Virus record (IMG/VR): IMGVR_UViG_3300047546_001659
Span: 54,012-118,011 of that record
Source: a virus
DNA length: 64,000 bases
Strand: one strand, 5' to 3'
The first letter of the stretch is position 1, and the number at the start of each line of letters is the position of its first letter. The notes under the pieces are model-generated. The model made no database searches. It was given only the letters and a program-made list of their open reading frames with translations, and had not been told where the DNA came from. The position numbers and the translations under genes are program-made. Shown here piece by piece: positions 32,730 to 40,813 of the stretch.

Positions 32730-33657
32730 ATACTAAAGAATTGAGCAGAGCTTCCCACTCTTGCTTTCTTCTATCCCATCCATAAAAATAATCAAAATAT
32801 TGTTTTTGAAACTCAAGGTAGGCATCAGGCTGACCTTGAGTGTTTCTTATAGTATTAATAGCATGCTCTAGTGTATGTGCAAATTGTACAGCATGAGCAT
32901 TTTTATTTTCATTCCATGGATACATCATTGCAAAATTAGCACAGGTCTCTGGAAGAGCGGCATAGTTAGGGCATACAACCAAATTCATTGCTGACATAGC
33001 CTCGATTACTGAGAGGCAGCTCGTCTCTGGCCAAATGCTGGGGTAAGCATAGATATGTGATTTCTTAAGAGCCTCTCTAACCTCTTCATTAGGTACAGCA
33101 CCATGATAGGTTATCTGAGGATGCGTTTTACATCTTTCAAATATTGGTTTGTAAGGTTCATCTTGAATACTCCAACCATAAATGCTAAAAGATGAATATA
33201 CATCAAGATGAATATCTTTATGTTTGTTGGCTAATTCAATAAAAACAGGAATTAATATCTCTAATCCACGATGTGGGGTTGTATGATATATTAACCGAAT
33301 TGTTCCATCAAACGGTTTAGTTTCTATCTCTATTGGGTGTATTGCATTTTTTATAACAATAGCTTCACTATAAGGTACGTTGGTTACCAAATTATATAGA
33401 TTCATTTGATAATCAGAAACACAAACAATCTTATCAAATCGTTTACGTGAATTTGGATCTTTCAAATGTTCTGATTCAGTATCAAATGGTAGATCATGAA
33501 GCCAGAGAATATGCTTCTTACCTTCTTGCAACTCTCTAACTCTAGAAGGTATGATTTGAAATTTATCTAATAAATCAGCAGGCAAGGAACTATGAAGACG
33601 TTCCTGCATCAACTCGGTGCCACCCCGAGCGTTTCTATTTAATTCATTCTTTTCCAT
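32728..33657 (-). CDS. Group 1 (GT4-like) glycosyltransferase
   Basis: 309 residues. 'HILWLHDLPFD', 'FDKIVCVSDYQMNLYN', 'RLIYHTTPHRGLEILIPVF' and 'YPSIWPETSCLSVIEAMSAM' are GT-B features, with the E-x7-E motif in the last. 'GGTELM' near the N-terminus may hold the nucleotide-sugar loop. Somewhat short for the family. Probably glycosylates DNA, virion or host surface; nothing here says which. It lacks an upstream promoter of the early family. Confidence 0.85.
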   Translation of the reverse strand: MEKNELNRNARGGTELMQERLHSSLPADLLDKFQIIPSRVRELQEGKKHILWLHDLPFDTESEHLKDPNSRKRFDKIVCVSDYQMNLYNLVTNVPYSEAIVIKNAIHPIEIETKPFDGTIRLIYHTTPHRGLEILIPVFIELANKHKDIHLDVYSSFSIYGWSIQDEPYKPIFERCKTHPQITYHGAVPNEEVREALKKSHIYAYPSIWPETSCLSVIEAMSAMNLVVCPNYAALPETCANFAMMYPWNENKNAHAVQFAHTLEHAINTIRNTQGQPDAYLEFQKQYFDYFYGWDRRKQEWEALLNSLV

Positions 33658-33684
33658 AACAAATCCATAATAAAAAAATCAATC

Positions 33685-34017
33685 TTATTTTTTAAAGATT
33701 GATCCTGGTAAATTTAATTTAACTTTTTCATCTTGAAGACCGATAAGGGTACGGGCTGCAAAAGAAATAACACTCCAAGCACAAAAACCCAAAGCCACAG
33801 AAGCAGCTAAAAGATTATCAGAAGTTATATGCCACTGCATCCATTCTAAAAAAATAGGTGCAAATACAACTGCTGCTAAAACACTAAGTCCTGATCTAAT
33901 GGCTGCATCCCAAACATTACAAGGTGTATAAAAAACCATGAATGATACTCCACCAATAAGTCCGCCTAGACCGGATAATAATTTAGCCATGAGCGGTGTA
34001 GATATTGGGTCTGACAT
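33685..34017 (-). CDS. Holin candidate (three membrane segments)
   Basis: 110 residues with hydrophobic stretches at about 12-32 ('LLSGLGGLIGGVSFMVFY'), 40-58 ('GLSVLAAVVFAPIFLEW') and 66-88 ('LLAASVALGFCAWSVISF') and a basic tail. Size and topology fit class I or related phage holins. It is 6 kb from the spanins and far from the lytic enzymes. Holin role is inferred from topology alone; a CATAAATA element lies 39 bases upstream. Confidence 0.55.
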   Translation of the reverse strand: MSDPISTPLMAKLLSGLGGLIGGVSFMVFYTPCNVWDAAIRSGLSVLAAVVFAPIFLEWMQWHITSDNLLAASVALGFCAWSVISFAARTLIGLQDEKVKLNLPGSIFKK

Positions 34018-34055
34018 CGTTTTTCCTAGGTATTAAATTATAGGTATTATAAGAT

Positions 34056-34301
34056 TTATTTATGAATACTAATAATTGAATCAAATCTGAAAGAACGCCA
34101 ACCTTCTTTATCTACATCCCATACTGAAACAACATTCTCATTTATCTTTTTTTCACGATCAGTTTTCTTTTCGTGAGGTTTAATAAGATCATCCATGAGA
34201 GTACATTTCATTTCTCTCTCAGAACCATCTGTCTTAGTAAATTTAACATTTACAATACTAGACTGAAGCATATGCATTATGGTTGATTTAGATAGCTCCA
34301 T
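34056..34301 (-). CDS. Small SH3-like phage protein (DUF2693/WYL-type barrel)
   Basis: 81 residues from ATG 34301, with GGAGG (34314-34310) eight bases before it. 'SSIVNVKFTKTDGSEREMKC', 'LMDDLIKP', 'ENVVSVWDVDKEGWRSFRFD' match a small family in T4-like phages ('V.F.K.DG..R.M.CTL', 'VWD.....WRSFR.D'). Role unknown. Overlaps the glutaredoxin gene by 14 bases. Confidence 0.7.
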   Translation of the reverse strand: MELSKSTIMHMLQSSIVNVKFTKTDGSEREMKCTLMDDLIKPHEKKTDREKKINENVVSVWDVDKEGWRSFRFDSIISIHK

Positions 34302-34539
34302 CACCAAAGCCTCCTGATGTTTCTTCAAGATAGGCTTTGAGCTCTTCATAACCCCCAATACGTTTACCGTCTACAACAACAATGGGAACGGTTCTCACAC
34401 CAGGAAACATCTCTGTTATTTCATTGATACCAATATCTTCACCAACATTTAAATAACTATAATTCAATCCATATTGATTTAATATTTGCTTTGCTGCAAC
34501 ACACCAATTGCAATTATGTTTTCCGTATACTTCAATCAT
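34288..34539 (-). CDS. Glutaredoxin
   Basis: 83 residues with active site C10-N-W-C13, 'VRTVPIVVVDGKRIGGYEEL' (cis-Pro and Gly-Gly of the glutathione site). It probably reduces the C-terminal cysteines of the class II ribonucleotide reductase 2 kb away. Extra Gly-rich tail 'TSGGFGDGAI'. Confidence 0.92.
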   Translation of the reverse strand: MIEVYGKHNCNWCVAAKQILNQYGLNYSYLNVGEDIGINEITEMFPGVRTVPIVVVDGKRIGGYEELKAYLEETSGGFGDGAI

Positions 34540-34813
34540 TTGATGTCCTTATTCCTACTTCTTTATCAGATCTCTTCCAAGGACCAAATGCAGCAGGGTG
34601 ATTTCCTTCTACACGAATGAATGGTTTATTTGTTTCATTCTTATTAGGATTAGGTATAGTAACCATTGTACGTCTACCCTTAGCCCATTGTTTAAGTTGA
34701 GCTTGCATCTTGTCTACAAATGTGCGATCGCGTTTCATAGCTTTAACTGTTTCTCTAGAAACACTTCCGTATTTACCTTTAGAAACATATGTCTTTCTTT
34801 TACTCGCTGCCAT
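34532..34813 (-). CDS. Hypothetical basic protein
   Basis: 93 residues from ATG 34813; a TTG at 34819 is less likely. 'AASKRKTYVSKGKYGSVSRE', 'MQAQLKQWAKGRRTMVTIPN' and 'HPAAFGPWKRSDKE'. Basic and conserved-looking in T4-like phages, no known function. Confidence 0.65.
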   Translation of the reverse strand: MAASKRKTYVSKGKYGSVSRETVKAMKRDRTFVDKMQAQLKQWAKGRRTMVTIPNPNKNETNKPFIRVEGNHPAAFGPWKRSDKEVGIRTSND

Positions 34814-34815
34814 AA

Positions 34816-35037
34816 TCAATCATCCTCTGAAACTTCAAGAATATTTTTTTCAATTGTACTCAGGCAAACAATGCATTTAAAATAAACCATGCTTGCCTGA
34901 GGATTTCTACCATTCATTGCAAAGTTTGTGAGAACTAAAGATCTATTACCAGAACCACATTTGGGGCAACTGCCTATCACAACAGGAACATTGCTACCTG
35001 GTTCTGCACAGACCTTTATATCATCACTTTTTTGCAT
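34816..35037 (-). CDS. Small zinc-ribbon protein
   Basis: 73 residues with 'GSCPKCGSGNRSLVL' and 'FKCIVC', a four-Cys ribbon, and an acidic end. Nucleic acid or protein contact is likely. No specific family. Confidence 0.65.
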   Translation of the reverse strand: MQKSDDIKVCAEPGSNVPVVIGSCPKCGSGNRSLVLTNFAMNGRNPQASMVYFKCIVCLSTIEKNILEVSEDD

Positions 35038-35293
35038 TCTTTTTTGTCGTCTTTGCTTTTACTTTTTCTGCAGTTGCTTTAGCTTTTGTTTTTACAGCCT
35101 TAACTGCTTTTTGTTCTGCAGCTACTGCACCTGCAATTGCTTCAGTAACTTTAGCTTCTACTTCTTTAAGTTCTGCTGATACTGCTTTTTCTACTTTTAC
35201 TGCTTCTGTCTTAACAACTTCAGCTGCTTTGTTTACTTCAGTCTTAACTTCATTAAGGCCAATTCCAAAAAATTCTTTAAGCCAATTCAACAT
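35024..35293 (-). CDS. Lys/Ala-rich histone H1-like protein
   Basis: 89 residues. After an amphipathic start 'MLNWLKEFFGIGLNEVKTEV' the protein is a Lys/Ala/Val/Glu repeat changing to a basic end ('KTKAKATAEKVKAKTTKKNA'). This is like the C-terminal domains of histone H1 and bacterial Hc1. It may bind DNA or membrane. Overlaps both neighbours by 14-17 bases. No family certainty. Confidence 0.6.
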   Translation of the reverse strand: MLNWLKEFFGIGLNEVKTEVNKAAEVVKTEAVKVEKAVSAELKEVEAKVTEAIAGAVAAEQKAVKAVKTKAKATAEKVKAKTTKKNAKK

Positions 35294-35834
35294 TTTTTAA
35301 CTCCTGTTCATATCCATATTTACAAATAAAATAACTGTCAATAATGTCAGAAGAAGGATTCCATTGCTTATCTGTTAATCCTAGCTTCTTTTTAATATTA
35401 TAGCCAGTGGTTTCTTCGAATACATCCTGTAATAATTGTTTGTTGGCATTACCTTTGCCAGTAGCAGACTTCTTAATTACAGTAGGTGGAACTATATAAT
35501 AATCATAACACCACCTGAATAAAAAGTGTTTAAGTAACCCAGCATTCTCGGCTATGTTAAACACCTTACCTATTGATCCCATTGAGTAACCTTCCATATA
35601 CACTTTGGCACCCTCTGGAATCTTTGACATTGCCCATTTAGCAATGTTATAGTGTCTTTGTTCTTCACTATAATAATCATCGTGTAAATCACCTTGTATG
35701 TTATCAAAATCTACATCAAGTTTTTTACTACTTGTAAGATAATAAAATTTACACTTTGAGAATCCAAAACTATTAGAATCACAAACGCAAATACAAGGTG
35801 ATGTTAAACTATAATCAATTCCTACGATAATCAT
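35277..35834 (-). CDS. RuvC-like RNase H-fold nuclease (Holliday resolvase candidate)
   Basis: 185 residues. 'MIIVGIDYSLTSPCI' gives the first catalytic Asp, 'VYMEGYSMGSIGKVFNIAEN' the Glu of strand 4, 'SATGKGNANK' the RuvC Lys region and 'SSDIIDSYFICKYG' the last acids. T4-like marine phages carry such a gene, perhaps in place of or beside endonuclease VII. Likely resolves branched DNA before packaging. Confidence 0.8.
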   Translation of the reverse strand: MIIVGIDYSLTSPCICVCDSNSFGFSKCKFYYLTSSKKLDVDFDNIQGDLHDDYYSEEQRHYNIAKWAMSKIPEGAKVYMEGYSMGSIGKVFNIAENAGLLKHFLFRWCYDYYIVPPTVIKKSATGKGNANKQLLQDVFEETTGYNIKKKLGLTDKQWNPSSDIIDSYFICKYGYEQELKNVELA

Positions 35835-36061
35835 TATTCATCATCATAATCAAAACCATCTTCATCTTCTTCATAAAGAGAATCATCTTCATCATCAGAT
35901 ACATAGGCTTCATATACATCATCAAATAATGGATCTTGGTTCAAACTTTCATCTGCATCATGAGTACCTACTAAATCAAACAATTTTTTATAAATTTCGG
36001 ATCTAGCATTTTCATCTTTAACAGTTTCTAGTAATACTTCAATTAGTGCATCCCAATCCAT
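35834..36061 (-). CDS. Small strongly acidic protein
   Basis: 75 residues. 'DWDALIEVLLETVKDENARS' is helical, then the rest is mostly Asp/Glu ('VSDDEDDSLYEEDEDGFDY'). It could mimic DNA or bind a basic partner. Function unknown. Confidence 0.65.
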   Translation of the reverse strand: MDWDALIEVLLETVKDENARSEIYKKLFDLVGTHDADESLNQDPLFDDVYEAYVSDDEDDSLYEEDEDGFDYDDE

Positions 36062-36221
36062 ATTTTTTATCCCTTAGTTGATTGATGATTATAATTCTCT
36101 GATCATCAGTATATATGCGCCATTTTTGAATCTGTTCTAAAGTCCTGCCACATCCTGTACAGACGTTTGTGGCAGGATCAATTTTACATAATTTAACACA
36201 GGGTGTTAGAATAACTCGCAT
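36039..36221 (-). CDS. DUF1289 small Cys-rich protein
   Basis: 60 residues from ATG 36221. 'TPCVKLCKIDPATNVCTGCG' then 'RTLEQIQKWRIYTDDQR' is the DUF1289 signature (C-x3-C-x8-C-x2-C), common in alpha- and gammaproteobacteria. Likely binds metal or an iron-sulphur cluster. It overlaps the ribonucleotide reductase end by 16 bases. Confidence 0.85.
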   Translation of the reverse strand: MRVILTPCVKLCKIDPATNVCTGCGRTLEQIQKWRIYTDDQRIIIINQLRDKKYGLGCTN

Positions 36222-38419
36222 CCACCACCTACACAAGCAGCAGATCCAATAGTGTCAACATCAATATATTTAACTTCTTTCAATTCATCTTCCCACTTAA
36301 TATCCTGAATTGTTTGCTGAATCTTTTCCCACTTGTGAAGTAGGTAAACATCCTTAAAGCAGTATTCAGCCTTCTTGATATCACCGTTGAAGTAATTAGT
36401 AGCAAACTTTTTAAATCTACGAATCCAATCTTTCTTGAGAGTATTCTGATGATTATCTGCTGTAAGATCTTCACCATAACCATTAGCAGTCATACAGGCC
36501 AACCAAAGATTATCGAAACATTTCAAAGCTTCAACAATAAGACCAGATGCCATAATTGCACCTGCACCGTACTTTTCAGTAAGCTGAGCTGCATTTAATA
36601 CTTGAGTGTTTGGTGCTTGGAAATAATCTTTATCGCCTGTCATTGGTAGAAACGAAATACCAGCAAAATAATCACGGTTATTAAATACGTAATCCTCAAT
36701 AGCATCCCAGTCGTCAACAATGACAGTGTTAGAAACATTATGGCGTATGCCGGGATGAGCGCATCTTTCAATATTTGTTCCAGCATTGACCCAGAACTCC
36801 TGTGCCTTCTTAATAAGATCTAAATGCTTAATACCAATAAGATCATCCTTGAAGATTGATCCTTCCTTAGCAACTACTGGGAAAGAAACAACATAATCAG
36901 TCTTTCCAGATGACCAAGCAGATTCTTCAACCATATTAGGATTGATTCTCTTGATAAGCTTTGCAACTTCAGTATCTTTGTTCAGCTGAATGTTGCGAAT
37001 ATACATTGGGGAGTGATCAGCATGAATACCAGAAGCTGTCATCAATAGGACAGAGGCATTCCCGGAAGGCTTAACACAAGTAGTACGAGCAGCAGGGTTA
37101 ATCCCAAGTAGTCCAGCCACTTCTCTATTTGTTTCTTTAACAATTTCAGCTCCTCTTTGTAGAATCTTTTCATCAAACAATGTCTTTGGATTATTCATCC
37201 AACCTGTTACAGAAACACCAAGAAGTGCTTCTCTATCAAAGATAGCCTTTGATGCAGGTGAAAGAAATTTAAAGTCAGTATAACCGGCTTGCAATGTTCC
37301 TAGGATAGAAGCGGCACGACAAGCCTTGTAGAATGTTTCTTCGTTATCACACATACCACCATTGATCTCAGTTAGGTTGCATCCCTGCCATCCTGATTGA
37401 CCATCAATTTGCGGATACATACCAATTTCAACACATGGATTGGTTGTAATATCTTTATCATCAACAAAGAAAAAACCTGGCTCACCAAATTGCTTAATTG
37501 ATGTCATAAGGTTTGCAAATTGTTCTTTTGTTATTTCATTACGAACAATAACAGCACTATTATTACTGCGACCACGTTGTGGATTATCAATATACCAATT
37601 TCCAGTCTTAGCTCCTGCCATCTCATCGTCTGTAGCGCTGAAAAGACAAATAGTAGCTGAGCGGCGAACACCACCAGCCAATACAGCATCAGCAGCGTGC
37701 ATAACAATATCATATACATGGATTGGCCTCAATGTTGCTGACTTCTCATTAAGAGTAAGCCCGGTTAAAATATATTCAATACGATCAAGAGAACGACGAA
37801 GAGGTTCTGGACCTGGTGCCTTAAACCCTCCAGAGATCTTTGCTCCTTTTGGACGAATGGCTGAAAGATCAAAAGCTACCTTACGACCAGCATATTCAGG
37901 ATACTTACCACCATTTTCAAAGAAAGAAGACATAAGAACATCAAGAGCTGTTGCCCAACCCTCAACAGAATCTTCTACTGTATGAAGCTTAGGTGCTTTT
38001 GTACGATGAATGATTTTAGGAAGCTTACCAACATGATGTGATTGTACAGAGAATCCAGCACCTGCACCACAAAGAAGAATGTAAAAAATTTCACCAAAGA
38101 ATTCTGGACGATCAGCATAGGATGATGTGCAATTATACATTCTCATTTGATGCTTGAATAGTTGTTCACCACCAAACTGAAGAGCACGTTGTGCACCAAG
38201 AACAAGTTTTTGTTTATATGCAGCTGCAGCTTCATCCATATAAGCCATCAATTTTGACGACATCTTATCAGCATAAAAACCGGAATGCATTTTCATAACA
38301 CGGTTCACAGCTTCTGACCATGTTTCGTATCTACCTTCATCCTCAATAAATCTTGCATAGCCTTCATAGAATTTGGCGTCTGAAAGTAGTTTCTTAGTAT
38401 CTTTATAAGTTGCAGCCAT
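36206..38419 (-). CDS. nrdJ: Class II (B12-dependent) ribonucleotide reductase, monomeric type
   Basis: 737 residues, as Lactobacillus RTPR. 'MYNCTSSYAD' and 'GCNLTEIN' give the redox Cys pair, 'NPCVEIG' the thiyl-radical Cys with C-x-E, and 'CVGGGCELF' the C-terminal shuttle Cys. 'LLCGAGAGFSVQSHHVGKLP' and 'AGGVRRSATICLFSATDDEM' are RTPR blocks. It makes dNTPs without oxygen or iron but needs adenosylcobalamin from the host. Found in phages of alphaproteobacteria. Together with glutaredoxin and ThyX it supplies DNA precursors. Confidence 0.95.
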   Translation of the reverse strand: MAATYKDTKKLLSDAKFYEGYARFIEDEGRYETWSEAVNRVMKMHSGFYADKMSSKLMAYMDEAAAAYKQKLVLGAQRALQFGGEQLFKHQMRMYNCTSSYADRPEFFGEIFYILLCGAGAGFSVQSHHVGKLPKIIHRTKAPKLHTVEDSVEGWATALDVLMSSFFENGGKYPEYAGRKVAFDLSAIRPKGAKISGGFKAPGPEPLRRSLDRIEYILTGLTLNEKSATLRPIHVYDIVMHAADAVLAGGVRRSATICLFSATDDEMAGAKTGNWYIDNPQRGRSNNSAVIVRNEITKEQFANLMTSIKQFGEPGFFFVDDKDITTNPCVEIGMYPQIDGQSGWQGCNLTEINGGMCDNEETFYKACRAASILGTLQAGYTDFKFLSPASKAIFDREALLGVSVTGWMNNPKTLFDEKILQRGAEIVKETNREVAGLLGINPAARTTCVKPSGNASVLLMTASGIHADHSPMYIRNIQLNKDTEVAKLIKRINPNMVEESAWSSGKTDYVVSFPVVAKEGSIFKDDLIGIKHLDLIKKAQEFWVNAGTNIERCAHPGIRHNVSNTVIVDDWDAIEDYVFNNRDYFAGISFLPMTGDKDYFQAPNTQVLNAAQLTEKYGAGAIMASGLIVEALKCFDNLWLACMTANGYGEDLTADNHQNTLKKDWIRRFKKFATNYFNGDIKKAEYCFKDVYLLHKWEKIQQTIQDIKWEDELKEVKYIDVDTIGSAACVGGGCELF

Positions 38420-38439
38420 TTTAAACCTCTTTATTATTC

Positions 38440-39027
38440 TTATTTGTTCTCGTAAAAACTTGTATTAAATGCAATTGATATTCTATCTTCACCAGAAAGA
38501 TTCTGTGTTACTTCATGTTCAATCCAACTTGGAAATATAACCAATTTACCTTCTTCAGGATCAACTGTCCACTTAGAGCAATTAGATTCATCATATGATT
38601 TAATTACTCCTTGGGGTGTAAATAACGGTTGTAAAATTGATGGATGTTTTAAAATTAATTTGCCTGAATTTTCTGGAACCTTAACATAATAAACACCCGA
38701 CATATAAGAATTAGGATGTGTGTGCGGTGAATTGTAACTATAAGGGTGATTTATATTAATCCACATACTTTCTACTCTAAGATCCAAATCATCTCTAAAT
38801 TTAATGTTTTGTCTTAGAGCTTCTAATCTGCCATTTATTTCTTCAATTAAAGGTTGGGCTTCAGGCAATTCATCAATAAATTCACTCTGCCAACCACCTC
38901 TGTTAGTATATCTACGACCATCAGTAGTCCTCATTAAATTTTGAGCAAATGTATCCAATTCAATATTATTAAGATTGAGATTATCAACACAGAATAAATT
39001 AGAAAATAAAAACTGTAAATACATCAA
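38440..39027 (-). CDS. 2-oxoglutarate/Fe(II) oxygenase (PF13759-like)
   Basis: 195 residues. 'NHPYSYNSPHTHPNSYMSGV' holds the H-x-H-type metal ligands, 'LVIFPSWIEHEVTQNLSGED' the distal His and 'RISIAFNTSF' the 2OG-binding Arg. Such small oxygenases are frequent in T4-like marine phages; substrates unknown. It overlaps the primase gene by 4 bases. Confidence 0.88.
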   Translation of the reverse strand: MMYLQFLFSNLFCVDNLNLNNIELDTFAQNLMRTTDGRRYTNRGGWQSEFIDELPEAQPLIEEINGRLEALRQNIKFRDDLDLRVESMWININHPYSYNSPHTHPNSYMSGVYYVKVPENSGKLILKHPSILQPLFTPQGVIKSYDESNCSKWTVDPEEGKLVIFPSWIEHEVTQNLSGEDRISIAFNTSFYENK

Positions 39028-40073
39028 ATTTTACTCCACTGTTGTAATCTCATCTTTGCGGCAAGACCTGAATATGTATTTTGATCAATAATAGCTTGTA
39101 TAGCGGGACCCGAAAGATCCTGTTTCAAAATCATATCGTTTATATCTTTTTGTTCAATAAAATCTGGCCAGATACAGACTTTATAACCCTGATCCACTGT
39201 CTTGGAAATTTTATTGACAATTTCTTTGTTTCGTGGTTCATTATCATATATTACCGTTATATTATCTCTGTCTGTTATATTATTCAAGTTTATATCAGCG
39301 CCGGCCATTGCAATACAATTATCTAAGAAAAGGCTATCAATTGGACCTTCAACTACATAGACATTCTTTGTCTTGTCTATTGTTTCTAATCCAAACACCT
39401 TTTCTTTTGTATCATCTAAGATAATTGTAGAGTAACGCATGTTGGAAGTCTTACTAAGGGATCTCCCAGTAAAACCAAAAACATAACCTTTAGAATCAAT
39501 GAACGGGAAAACGATGCGTGGTTCATCGAGCTTCAATGCTTTATCGGTGAACTTATTTGGCACTATCGAATTTACCCAAGTATAGTATATAGGAGAATAG
39601 TAAATTCTAAAATGAACGTTGGGAGGAATCTTTCGGTTTTGAACATATATTTTTGCAGGATGATCATGCTTTAATTGTGATATTTTCTGCAAATTCTTAA
39701 AAGGTTCAAAAGAATCTATACGTCTGCTAGAGAATTTTTCGATAGCAGGTATAAATTTTTCGCTTTCGTTATGAGTATTTGCACCACCTGTCTCTTTTAA
39801 AATTTCCAACCGATATTCGGTATATAAAACAGGATTTTGTGTCTTAATAAATTTAGATAATGATGTACTGGCACTACAATTAAAACATTTAAAATTAATG
39901 TGACCTTCGTATTCATAAAAATGACCACGAGTTTTAAATTTATTTTTAGTAGAATCACCACACATAGGACATCTAAATTGTGCTATGTAAGGTTTTGATT
40001 TTTTTACTTTAAATTGTTGTAGTTGTGTACCAACCAATGAAGCATATTTTTGTTCTATCCACAATGTACTCAT
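39024..40073 (-). CDS. gp61: DNA primase gp61
   Basis: 349 residues. N-terminal zinc ribbon 'FRCPMCGDS' and 'FKCFNCSAS', a TOPRIM core 'VYVVEGPIDSLFLDN' with Glu and 'VIYDNEPRN', and 'RKIPPNVHFRIYY'. gp61 makes pentaribonucleotide primers with the gp41 helicase. It has its own sigma70-type promoter (40103-40130). Confidence 0.9.
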   Translation of the reverse strand: MSTLWIEQKYASLVGTQLQQFKVKKSKPYIAQFRCPMCGDSTKNKFKTRGHFYEYEGHINFKCFNCSASTSLSKFIKTQNPVLYTEYRLEILKETGGANTHNESEKFIPAIEKFSSRRIDSFEPFKNLQKISQLKHDHPAKIYVQNRKIPPNVHFRIYYSPIYYTWVNSIVPNKFTDKALKLDEPRIVFPFIDSKGYVFGFTGRSLSKTSNMRYSTIILDDTKEKVFGLETIDKTKNVYVVEGPIDSLFLDNCIAMAGADINLNNITDRDNITVIYDNEPRNKEIVNKISKTVDQGYKVCIWPDFIEQKDINDMILKQDLSGPAIQAIIDQNTYSGLAAKMRLQQWSKI

Positions 40074-40102
40074 GTAACTCTATCCTTATATTGAACAGAG
40101 TT

Positions 40103-40130
40103 ATTATACCATAGTTATAGAAAAAAGCAA
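40103..40130 (-). promoter_or_regulatory. Sigma70-type promoter for primase operon
   Basis: Minus strand TTGCTT (40130-40125), 16-base spacer, TATAAT (40108-40103), 30 bases before the primase ATG. It separates the replication operon from the late spanin genes. Confidence 0.7.
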
Positions 40131-40133
40131 CAA

Positions 40134-40412
40134 TTATTTTTGTTCTGATACAGTTTTTTCTGCATCATCATAAAATTGTTTGACAGCGTCCATCTTCTGT
40201 TTGCAAGTCATATTATTCTTTTGCAGTTTTAGGATAAGAGCACCGACCTGTTTATTTGTCAATGTATCAGGTTTAGGAAACTTTGTTTCAACTGGGCACT
40301 CATACATATCTGCTGGAGCTTTTACAATTTTATATTCAGGTGCTAATAATTGCACCGCTGTTTGAGAACAACCTGTAAGTAACAAAGGTAATAATAAAAT
40401 CAACTTTTTCAT
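40134..40412 (-). CDS. Outer-membrane spanin (Rz1-type lipoprotein) candidate
   Basis: 92 residues. 'MKKLILLLPLLLTGCSQTAV' is a lipoprotein signal with lipobox LTGC (Cys15). The mature part has several Pro and two further Cys, then a helical end. It follows the inner-membrane partner with a 4-base overlap. In lysis the pair fuses inner and outer membranes. Low-sequence conservation makes this call depend on topology and pairing. Confidence 0.75.
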   Translation of the reverse strand: MKKLILLLPLLLTGCSQTAVQLLAPEYKIVKAPADMYECPVETKFPKPDTLTNKQVGALILKLQKNNMTCKQKMDAVKQFYDDAEKTVSEQK

Positions 40413-40813
40413 TTCTTTTTCTCACCATAAGTTGCATCAAGCTGTTTTACAATACTTTTTAAATAAGGTGCCGCATCATCGGACACTGGAACTGTTGTAG
40501 GGGTTTTGGGTTTAGTTTCCTCGTCAGCTTTCTTTTCAATTTCTTCTAATTGTTTCTTAGCAGCTGCTTCTTGTTCAGCAATTATTGCTCTTATGCGATC
40601 AGCATTGGTGTTAATTTCACCAGTCTTTTTTTGAAAGTCTTCTTCTTTTTGTTGTAACAATTGCTGTTGCATTTCATTAAATTTATTGGTAGCTTCGTTC
40701 CATAAATTATGATCATGTGCAGCCAACCAACCAAAGAAAATTCCTGAAAGTAAAATAGCAGCGCCAATAAATTGACCAATTTTATTATTTAAAAAAAATC
40801 CAAGTAATGGCAT
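40409..40813 (-). CDS. Inner-membrane spanin (Rz-type) candidate
   Basis: 134 residues. One N-terminal membrane segment (residues about 13-32, 'IGAAILLSGIFFGWLAA'), then a long coiled coil ('FNEMQQQLLQQKEEDFQKKT', 'AAAKKQLEEIEKKADEE') and a Pro/Thr linker. Same size and layout as Rz proteins, paired with the lipoprotein gene. It shares a base with the upstream head-protein gene. Confidence 0.75.
   Translation of the reverse strand: MPLLGFFLNNKIGQFIGAAILLSGIFFGWLAAHDHNLWNEATNKFNEMQQQLLQQKEEDFQKKTGEINTNADRIRAIIAEQEAAAKKQLEEIEKKADEETKPKTPTTVPVSDDAAPYLKSIVKQLDATYGEKKK

Noticed and set aside
37440-37985. 181-codon open frame on the plus strand opposite the ribonucleotide reductase
   Set aside because: It lies wholly antisense to a gene with clear catalytic motifs, has no ribosome site and shows unlikely composition (Ser/Arg/Pro-rich shadow).
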